This document shows positions 9,447-15,236 of a DNA stretch of 64,000 nucleotides, piece after piece (the first letter of the stretch is position 1; each line of letters starts with the position of its first letter). The position numbers and the translations under genes were made by a program. Below the pieces are notes generated by a model. It was not told the origin of the DNA. It did not search any database and worked only from the letters and a program-made list of their open reading frames with translations. Source of the stretch: Comamonadaceae bacterium OS-1 (GTDB lineage: Bacteria; Pseudomonadota; Gammaproteobacteria; Burkholderiales; Burkholderiaceae_C); the NCBI GenBank assembly GCA_027923965.1, contig AP026969.1, forward strand, positions 2,728,001 through 2,792,000. The letters run 5' to 3'.

Positions 9447-9916
9447 CAGCCCGCATCCCGCACGCCAATCGAGATGGCAATCCGCCCGTCCCCGCTGTAT
9501 TCCTCAAAGTCGCTGGCATAGCGGCGCGCGGGGGCAGCGGGGTCCTGGAAGTGCAACCACACGGCACCCCACAGCGCAATCACCGTGGCCGGCATGGGTC
9601 CCTGGGCCTCGAACACCAGGTAGGTCCCAGCGGGCACGGTCACGGCCTCCAGCCCCTCGGGCACCTCAGCGGCCTGCACGGCGGCGCTCACATCGAACGC
9701 GCCCATGGCATCGGATTCATAGCCGCTGTACACGCCGTACAAGGCCGACTGTGGCGTATAGCCGGGCACCGACTGCGCCACCCGTTCCGAGAAAAACCGC
9801 TGCCACAGCGGCGCGATCCGGGCGGTGCCGGGCGAGAACTCGGCCGCGTTGGTGGTGCGGGTGGTGATGCCTGCCAGGTGCAGGGGCTGGTCGCGGTGGA
9901 TGAGGTGGGGGGTCAT
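9446..9916 (-). CDS. GyrI-like / effector-binding-domain protein
   Basis: About 156 residues forming a single stand-alone effector-binding (GyrI-like, AraC_E_bind) domain, with no DNA-binding part. Supporting stretches are LAGITTRTTNAAEF near the start, ALYGVYSGYESDAMGAFDV in the middle, and VTVPAGTYLVFEAQGPMP plus WLHFQDP toward the end, all characteristic of the fold. These proteins bind small hydrophobic molecules; some detoxify, others modulate gyrase. I chose the second ATG (MTPHLIHRD) because homologues begin this way; an ATG three codons upstream is possible. It follows the EVE gene almost without gap, so the two are likely cotranscribed. Confidence 0.85.
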   Translation of the reverse strand: MTPHLIHRDQPLHLAGITTRTTNAAEFSPGTARIAPLWQRFFSERVAQSVPGYTPQSALYGVYSGYESDAMGAFDVSAAVQAAEVPEGLEAVTVPAGTYLVFEAQGPMPATVIALWGAVWLHFQDPAAPARRYASDFEEYSGDGRIAISIGVRDAG

Positions 9917-9926
9917 ACAAGCCATT

Positions 9927-10400
9927 TCAAAGAGGGACGGAATCCAAATACAGCAAGCCCAGATCGGCCTGCATGGCCTGGGCGATCAACCGCATGTCGT
10001 GGTCGCTGATGGCGAACAGGCCGAAGCGGAACTTGTAGCCCCAGCGCTGCGGCGACTCGACAAACTCGAACTGCGGCACCAGGGGCAGGATGGAGGCCTC
10101 TTGCGCTGCCACGTACTGCACGTCCTTGCGGTACGGCACAAAGCCGCCGCCCATATCGAAACTGTACGCGTCGCCCGCCAGCACCAGCCCTATCGACACA
10201 AAGCACTGCAAGCGGTCCTTGCCGCCCATGGCCAACGTGGGCGCGTAATAGGCCACCCGGTCGCCCGCCTGCAGCCGTTGGAGCGGCGCGGCCTTGCCGT
10301 GGCAGACCTGCATGTAGCCTGGCCCGTCGCTGGGCGCACAGCCGCGCCGCGCATGCTGGGCGCTGGCCACGGCGATCCAGTTTTGGCGGGGTGCGGACAT
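9927..10400 (-). CDS. EVE-domain protein
   Basis: A 157-residue protein matching the EVE (UPF0310/PUA-like) fold. It starts with [14 protein letters not shown] and has [26 protein letters not shown], which resembles the family's ligand-pocket region. PFVPY-like and [13 protein letters not shown] segments follow. EVE domains resemble YTH and PUA folds and are thought to read modified bases; many occur with defence genes. The neighbours here are a FitAB toxin-antitoxin pair upstream and a GyrI-like protein downstream, all on the minus strand. That is suggestive of an accessory cluster but proves nothing about function. No catalytic residues are apparent. Confidence 0.8.
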   Translation of the reverse strand: MSAPRQNWIAVASAQHARRGCAPSDGPGYMQVCHGKAAPLQRLQAGDRVAYYAPTLAMGGKDRLQCFVSIGLVLAGDAYSFDMGGGFVPYRKDVQYVAAQEASILPLVPQFEFVESPQRWGYKFRFGLFAISDHDMRLIAQAMQADLGLLYLDSVPL

Positions 10401-10416
10401 GGTGGCTTTCGGTGCG

Positions 10417-10839
10417 TCAGGCAGGGTTCCATGGATTCAACACCGCCACCCCCGTCCCCGCAAAGTCGCGCACATTGCGGGTGGCCACGGCAAAGCCGTG
10501 GGCCGAGGCGATGGCGGCGATGGCGGTGTCGGCGAAGGCCAGGGTGTGGCCCGCAGCCTGGGCGCTGGCGTGGATGCGGGCGAAGGCTTCGGCGGCGGAG
10601 CGGTCGAAGGACAACACGCGGCCTTCGAACAGCGGCAGGATTTGCACGTCCAGGGCCTGCTGCAAGGCGGTGCGCCGCCGCCCGGCGGGCAGCAGCGCCA
10701 CTCCGGCCAGCAACTCGGCCAAGTTCACGGTGGTGAGGTACAGGGTATCGGAGGCCTGGGCGTTGAGCCAGTCCAGCACCTGGGGGGCGGGCACGGGCTT
10801 CAGGGGTTCGGACACCACGTTGGTGTCGAGAATGATCAT
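10417..10839 (-). CDS. fitB: FitB/VapC-type PIN-domain toxin
   Basis: A 140-residue PIN-domain ribonuclease of a type II toxin-antitoxin pair. The acidic metal ligands are visible: D5 in [12 protein letters not shown] in [21 protein letters not shown] in [12 protein letters not shown] and the last Asp in [12 protein letters not shown]. The sequence pattern (VVSEPLKP, then [16 protein letters not shown]) is the FitB-like branch rather than classical VapC. The family usually cleaves tRNA or mRNA. The start codon overlaps the antitoxin's stop by 4 bp, so the pair is translationally coupled. All active-site acids are present, so it looks functional. Confidence 0.93.
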   Translation of the reverse strand: MIILDTNVVSEPLKPVPAPQVLDWLNAQASDTLYLTTVNLAELLAGVALLPAGRRRTALQQALDVQILPLFEGRVLSFDRSAAEAFARIHASAQAAGHTLAFADTAIAAIASAHGFAVATRNVRDFAGTGVAVLNPWNPA

Positions 10840-11069
10840 TCGAACTCCGCCGGTACCACGGGTGTGGTGTCGCGCCGAATGTCCAGCTCCACGCCGCCCA
10901 GGCTGCGCCCGATGGCCGCCAGCGCCGTACCCATGCCCAGCCGGGGCCGCACCGCCGCTTCCAGGATGGCGCGGATCTCCGCCTCGGTGCTGCGCCCATG
11001 CTGCAAGGCGCGCAGCTTGAGGGCGCGGTGGGTGGCTTCGGGGAGGTTTCGGACGGTGACGGCGGACAT
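10836..11069 (-). CDS. fitA: FitA-type ribbon-helix-helix antitoxin
   Basis: About 77 residues. It has an N-terminal ribbon-helix-helix (MSAVTVRNLPEATHRALKLR) followed by RSTEAEIRAILEAAV, the signature of FitA-like antitoxins, and a C-terminal tail that would wrap the toxin. I start at MSAVTV because it is preceded by an AGGAG-type ribosome site on the minus strand. An upstream in-frame ATG would add twelve residues not typical of the family and would run into the operator. It neutralises the PIN toxin encoded by the overlapping gene downstream. It probably represses its own promoter through the inverted repeat at 11083-11118. Confidence 0.93.
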   Translation of the reverse strand: MSAVTVRNLPEATHRALKLRALQHGRSTEAEIRAILEAAVRPRLGMGTALAAIGRSLGGVELDIRRDTTPVVPAEFE

Positions 11070-11082
11070 GCGGCGCTCCTGT

Positions 11083-11118
11083 TCAATCGGTCTAAATGAT
11101 ATCAAATATACCGATTGA
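11083..11118. promoter_or_regulatory. Inverted-repeat operator upstream of the toxin-antitoxin pair
   Basis: Perfect 9-bp arms TCAATCGGT (11083-11091) and ACCGATTGA (11110-11118) flank an AT-rich 18-bp centre that contains TGATATCA. The position, just upstream of the antitoxin start, fits an autoregulatory FitA operator. FitAB operators are known to be spaced inverted repeats; assignment of this one is inference. Confidence 0.75.
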
Positions 11119-11132
11119 TGGCACTTTAATCC

Positions 11133-11525
11133 TTACTCAGTCATGGCGTGCAAGCCCACGCGGTTGCCGTCCGGGTCCTGGATATGGGCGATGAAGCCCA
11201 TGCCCGGCGGCAACGCGGTTTTGGGCTTGAGCAGCTTGGCATCCAGGCTCTGGGCGCGGGCCAGGGCGGCATCGATGCTGGGTGAGCAGTCCAGGTAGAC
11301 CAGGGTGCCATCAAGGCTGGCTTTTGGTGTGTCGGCGCCGCTTTGCAGGCAGCCCTTCACGCCCTCGTCGGGCGCGGTGAAGATGGCCAGGGTGTAGCTT
11401 TGGCCGCCCATGGGGAAGACTTCGCGGTGCAGGGTTTGCGCCAGCAGGGACTCGTAGAAAGCCTGGGCGCGGGCGATGTCGGTGACGGGGATCTCGAACC
11501 AGCTGATGGCGTTGGGGTTGGACAT
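11133..11525 (-). CDS. VOC-family (glyoxalase-like) protein
   Basis: A 130-residue single-chain VOC protein. It begins ISWFEIPVTDIARAQAFYESL, the classic first beta-alpha-beta motif, and has GALVYL-like LDGTLVYLDCSPSIDAALAR and the closing MGFIAHIQDPDGNRVGLHA, the second VOC module. The family includes glyoxalases, dioxygenases and resistance proteins; the predicted enzymatic role here is unknown. It lies upstream of the toxin-antitoxin operon on the same strand, separated by the operator, so it is probably a separate transcription unit. The length is normal and the gene looks intact. Confidence 0.88.
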   Translation of the reverse strand: MSNPNAISWFEIPVTDIARAQAFYESLLAQTLHREVFPMGGQSYTLAIFTAPDEGVKGCLQSGADTPKASLDGTLVYLDCSPSIDAALARAQSLDAKLLKPKTALPPGMGFIAHIQDPDGNRVGLHAMTE

Positions 11526-11599
11526 GAAGTGGGCCTTTCGGTGCAGTTAAAGAAGACCTGCATGGTGCCCACCTGCTGCTGACAACGGTGTGTCAGCAG

Positions 11600-11672
11600 G
11601 TTTTTATTTTTTAGCCAAAAGTGGCTCTTGCGCTTATTCCATAAGCGCAAGAAGCTATCAAAATAGAAGCAG
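11600..11672 (-). repeat. Dispersed palindromic element, copy 4
   Basis: Plus strand reads TGGCTCTTGCGCTTATTCC, then ATAAGCGCAAGAAGCTATC, followed by AAAATAG. It is one of the best-conserved copies, in reverse orientation. It lies between the VOC gene and the kinase/phosphatase gene. Confidence 0.8.
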
Positions 11673-11683
11673 CTAAATGCGGT

Positions 11684-13435
11684 TCACTTTGGCAGGAACA
11701 GCAGCCAGAACACCAGCAACAGGTTGAACAACACCGACACCACCAAGGCCAGCTTCCACACCGAAGTGGGGTCGCGGTGCAGCAGGGGCGACGGGGCGGG
11801 AGCGGTCAGAGGGCGGGATGCGCCGCGCTCCAGGGCCAGCAGGAATTCTTCGCCGGTCTCGAAGCGCTGGCGTTGGTCGCGGGCCACGGCTTTTTGCACC
11901 ACGTGGTCCAGCCAGATGGGGATTTCGGGATTGTGGCGGCTGGGCGCAATCGGGTCGCGGTAGTAGCGGCCCACCTGGTAAGGGAGCACCTCGCCGTAGG
12001 GGAGCTTGTGGGTGAGCAACTGGTACAGCGTCACGCCCAGGGCGAACAGGTCGCTTTGGGCGGTGGGCAGCTCCTCGGCTGCGTCACCACCAAAGGCACT
12101 GAAACCCCACTGCTCGGGATTCACGTAGCTGGGCGTGCCCGCGTGCAGTTTGCGCATGGCCTCGGGCTCGCGGCCGGTGAGGGCCACGCCCAGGTCGAGC
12201 AGGCGCAGCACGCCGTCTTCGCCCTGGTGCAGGTTGGCGGGTTTGATGTCGCGGTGGATGACGTTTTGCTGGTGCAGCCGCCCCAGGGCCTGGGCCACCT
12301 GGCGGGCGGCGCTGACGGCCTGGTGGACGGTGAATTTGGCCTGCCGGTCCAGCATCTGCTGCAGGGTTTCGCCGCCGTGCCAGTCGTACAGCAGGTAGAA
12401 GGCGCTGGAGGGTTGGCCGGTGGCGCTGTTGATGGGGTGGGTGTCGTGCAGGGCCACCAGGTATTCGGCCGCGCGGCTGGAACCCATGCGTTTGGCCAGC
12501 CAGGCTTCGTGGGCCAGCATGGCCCGCTCCTGCGGGTCGTGGGCGCGGCTGGGGTGCAGGGTTTTCAGGGCGTACAGGGCTTGTGTACCAGGATGGCGGA
12601 CCTGCACAACGACGTTGATGCCGTTGTCGGCCACCGGGGCGGTGACGGTCAGGCCGTCGAGCTGGTCGCCGACGCGGAACGGGCCCGGGATGGGCAGGGC
12701 ACGGGCGACACGGTTTTCGTCCTCCAGCGTGGCATCCAGCAGGCCCAGCACGCGCACCACGATGGCGGTGACGTTGTCGCGGCTGGACGCTTTCAGGGCC
12801 GCCTGCACCAGGACTTCGGCGGCGGCTTTGGCGTCATCCCCATGGGCCAGCAGCGCCATTTGTGCGTCGTCGAGCACGCCGTGCACGCCATCGGTGAGCA
12901 GCACAAACACGTCGCCCACCTGCAGGTCGCCCTGGAAGTAGTCCACCACCAGGCGGTCGTCCACGCCCACCGAGCGCAGCAACTGGTGGCGCAGGTCGGG
13001 GTGGTCGGGCACGTGGTCGTGGGTGAGCTGGGTGCACTGGCCACCGCGCAGCAGGTAGGCACGCGAGTCGCCCACATGGGCCACCGTGTACGACTGGCCG
13101 CGCAGCACCACGGCGGTCAGCGTGGTCAGGCCCAGGGCCGGTGTGCGGCGGCGGTTGATGCCCGCCAGCCAGGCGTTTTGCGCGCCGATGATGCGGTCCA
13201 GCGCGACCGTGGTGTCCCAGGTTTCGGGGGTGCAGTAGTAGTCGCGCACCAGGCTGGTCACCGTGGTTTGCGCAGCCTCTTTGCCCATGCCGCCGGTGCT
13301 GACCCCATCGGCCAGGGCCACGATGCAGCCCATGTCCACCTGGCCCGCCTCGGGCAGCATGGCGGCGCAGAAGTCTTCGTTGACGGGCTTGGTGCCCGCC
13401 AGAGACGTGAAACCGATGTCGAGTTGGAATGCCAT
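11684..13435 (-). CDS. Bifunctional PP2C phosphatase / Ser-Thr protein kinase with C-terminal membrane anchor
   Basis: 583 residues combining two opposing activities. Residues 1-240 are a PP2C phosphatase (NEDFCAAMLPEAG, ALADGVSTGGMGKEAA, LLTDGVHGVLDD, SSRDNVTAIVVRVLG). Residues about 265-540 are a Hanks-type kinase with an ATP-binding ALKTLHP lysine, the catalytic loop HRDIKPAN at 394 and a DLG metal motif instead of DFG. Residues 562-580 form a single hydrophobic anchor, leaving both domains in the cytoplasm. Its place beside the ANTAR regulator and nirBD suggests it controls nitrate assimilation. Similar fusions recur beside such clusters in this family, as I recall. Its substrate is not known. 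The usual nitrate transporter gene is not seen next to it. Confidence 0.93.
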   Translation of the reverse strand: MAFQLDIGFTSLAGTKPVNEDFCAAMLPEAGQVDMGCIVALADGVSTGGMGKEAAQTTVTSLVRDYYCTPETWDTTVALDRIIGAQNAWLAGINRRRTPALGLTTLTAVVLRGQSYTVAHVGDSRAYLLRGGQCTQLTHDHVPDHPDLRHQLLRSVGVDDRLVVDYFQGDLQVGDVFVLLTDGVHGVLDDAQMALLAHGDDAKAAAEVLVQAALKASSRDNVTAIVVRVLGLLDATLEDENRVARALPIPGPFRVGDQLDGLTVTAPVADNGINVVVQVRHPGTQALYALKTLHPSRAHDPQERAMLAHEAWLAKRMGSSRAAEYLVALHDTHPINSATGQPSSAFYLLYDWHGGETLQQMLDRQAKFTVHQAVSAARQVAQALGRLHQQNVIHRDIKPANLHQGEDGVLRLLDLGVALTGREPEAMRKLHAGTPSYVNPEQWGFSAFGGDAAEELPTAQSDLFALGVTLYQLLTHKLPYGEVLPYQVGRYYRDPIAPSRHNPEIPIWLDHVVQKAVARDQRQRFETGEEFLLALERGASRPLTAPAPSPLLHRDPTSVWKLALVVSVLFNLLLVFWLLFLPK

Positions 13436-13512
13436 AAGCGCTGGATGTTATCCACCCGAGGCTGTGGGTGGCCGCACGCCCTGCTTCAGGCAGAACGCAC
13501 GGTCGCGTGAGA

Positions 13513-13600
13513 TGCCGTGGAACCGGCTTTGCCGGGCCACTGGCATCGCCCCCTGCAAGGGGGTTGGCGAAAGAAGCGCAGCTCTGTAGCCTGGGGGTGT
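13513..13600 (-). repeat. Second dispersed repeat family (hairpin element), copy A
   Basis: On the minus strand this reads CTTTCGCCAACCCCCTTGC, then AGGGGGCGATGCC, then GGCCCGGCAAAGCCGGTTCC. It contains the hairpins CCCCCTTGCAGGGGG and CCGGCAAAGCCGG. A close relative lies at 47863-47945. It lies between the stops/starts of two regulatory genes of the nitrate cluster. Confidence 0.8.
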
Positions 13601-13607
13601 TCCAATT

Positions 13608-14861
13608 TCAGCCCATGAGCATTTGCATGCTGGTTTCAAACTGGTTGGACAGCTGCTCGTACACGTCCAGCAGCTCTTCGCTGGCCTGCGCCAGGCGCTC
13701 CAGCCCGGCCGGGCGCTGCAGCTCGGCGCTGCCCGCCTGCAATTGCTGCCAACCCAGCGCGGCGGCCTCCAGCAGGCGGCGGATCTCGGGCGTGCCCAAC
13801 GGGACCTGCTGCAGGTAGGTTTGTGCCTCGTCAAAGGCAGCCTGCGCCTCGGCCATCGCGGCAGCACCCGAGGGGCCCAGCAGCGCGCACTTGGCAAAGC
13901 GCTGGCACAGCATGCGCTGGCGGCCTGCGGTGTTGAGGATGTGCAGCGGGGGGGCACCGCCGGAGCTCTCCAGCGCGGCGGTCAGGCGCTCGGCTTCCTG
14001 CAAGAGCTGCTCGGCCAGCGCGTCGATGGCCTGGGTGCTGGCCGCCAGGGCCGGGGCGTGCAGGGCCTGTTTCAGGCGGGCCCAGGTCTGCCCTGCCCGG
14101 GCCACCAGGTCGCCAAAGGTGGCTTGTGACAGGCTTTTGCCCAGCAGCGCCAGGTTGGCATCCACGCGCTGCACGGACTCTTGCAAGAGCGTGCGGTGCG
14201 GCTGTGGCGTGCTGCTGACCAGCTGCAACAGGTACAGCTTGACCAGGCGCTGCGACAGCATGCGCAGCTGCCCGGCGCGGTTCACGCCATCGGCGTACAG
14301 GGCCGAATGGACGATGCTTTGCGACACCTGGCCCAGGCGCTGGTTGGTGTGCATGGAGGCGCTGCGCAGAATGCGAAAGGCATCGTCGTCCGACAAATGC
14401 CGGGCGCGCATCAGGATGCCTTTGGCGCGGTCTACCACCTTGCGCTCTTCAAACCGGGTGGTGGCATCCAGCAGCGCCTGGCGCAGGCCGCGCTCGTGCC
14501 GAAAGCGGGCCTGGGCCAGGTGCACCAGCGCGCGCAGGCGCTGCGGGGCGTAGCCATCGACGATGTAGGCGTGCACGCCGCTGGCCACGCCGCTCTGGAT
14601 GTGCTCGGCATCGGCGTCAAGGGTGAACAGCAGCACGGCGCAGGGGGCGGTGTCGGCCAGGGTCTGCATGAGCTTGAAGAAGGCCGCATCCGGGCGGGCC
14701 AGCTCGCAGACCAGCACATCTGGTGCGTGGCGCACCACGCCGTGCACCAACTTATGGCGTTCTGTGACCTCGTCCAGCAGGTCCAGGCTGGCGGCTTGCA
14801 GGTGGGCCGCCTGCACGGCTCCCGACCCTAGCTTCGCACCAAAAAACAACACAGATGTCAT
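13608..14861 (-). CDS. ANTAR-domain nitrate/nitrite-responsive antiterminator with fused sensor domain
   Basis: About 417 residues. The N-terminal 120 residues look like a degenerate receiver. The ANTAR RNA-binding domain follows at about 130-185 (FEERKVVDRAKGILMRARHL, SDDDAFRILRSASM). The C-terminal half is an all-helical PilJ/NarX-like sensor carrying two P-box-like motifs, NRAGQLRMLSQR (about 194-205) and NTAGRQRMLCQR (about 310-321). The P-box is the nitrate-binding motif of NarX. The protein therefore looks like a one-component nitrate sensor that relieves termination in the nirB leader. It is divergent from nirB. I start at MTSVLFF; an ATG three codons earlier is possible. The domain order differs from the NIT-ANTAR order of NasR. 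Confidence 0.88.
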   Translation of the reverse strand: MTSVLFFGAKLGSGAVQAAHLQAASLDLLDEVTERHKLVHGVVRHAPDVLVCELARPDAAFFKLMQTLADTAPCAVLLFTLDADAEHIQSGVASGVHAYIVDGYAPQRLRALVHLAQARFRHERGLRQALLDATTRFEERKVVDRAKGILMRARHLSDDDAFRILRSASMHTNQRLGQVSQSIVHSALYADGVNRAGQLRMLSQRLVKLYLLQLVSSTPQPHRTLLQESVQRVDANLALLGKSLSQATFGDLVARAGQTWARLKQALHAPALAASTQAIDALAEQLLQEAERLTAALESSGGAPPLHILNTAGRQRMLCQRFAKCALLGPSGAAAMAEAQAAFDEAQTYLQQVPLGTPEIRRLLEAAALGWQQLQAGSAELQRPAGLERLAQASEELLDVYEQLSNQFETSMQMLMG

Positions 14862-14976
14862 GCAAATCAACCACTTAGAGAGGAATTAGGAGCCCGAGCC
14901 ACGGCACAGCATACCCATTCGGGGCCATGCCAAAAGGCGGCCAATCATATGGCACAAGTTTTGCGTAGCTCACTGC

Positions 14977-15039
14977 GGGCGTAACGAAGCGCCCACCCGC
15001 AGCCAACGCGTAGCGGAGCCCGCACACAACGCCGTGTGC
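14977..15039 (+). ncRNA. Candidate ANTAR-target leader RNA (two hexaloop hairpins)
   Basis: Hairpin 1 (14977-14994) pairs GGGCGT with GCGCCC and exposes the loop AACGAA. Hairpin 2 (15022-15039) pairs GCACAC with GTGTGC and exposes AACGCC. Both six-base loops carry A at position 1 and G at position 4, the known ANTAR recognition rule for paired hairpins. A competing outer stem CTGCGGG/CCCGCAG (14973-14979 with 14996-15002) could mask hairpin 1. The region is directly upstream of nirB and next to the ANTAR gene. Confidence 0.65.
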
Positions 15040-15081
15040 ACGCATGTGTTTTCCACGGATGTGCTTTTCAGCATGTCTGGT

Positions 15082-15118
15082 CCGAAGCCCCCAGGCTTCG
15101 GCAAGTTCGTATTTTTCA
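15082..15118 (+). terminator. Candidate regulated terminator in the nirB leader
   Basis: A perfect 8-bp stem CCGAAGCC/GGCTTCGG with loop CCCA (15082-15101) is followed, after ten bases, by a U-rich stretch starting at 15112 and another at 15124. The stem-to-U distance is longer than in a textbook terminator, so the call is tentative. It would be the antitermination target in the leader. The remaining 14871-15236 interval shows no convincing gene. Confidence 0.45.
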
Positions 15119-15236
15119 CTCTTATTTTTTTATGCCGCTGTGGTGTGGCCGGTTCCCAAACTTTTTCCGGGTCTGGCATACAGCTTGCGCTCCCCGTTCA
15201 GCTCTGCAACTTCAAAACATTTCTGGAGTACCTTCG

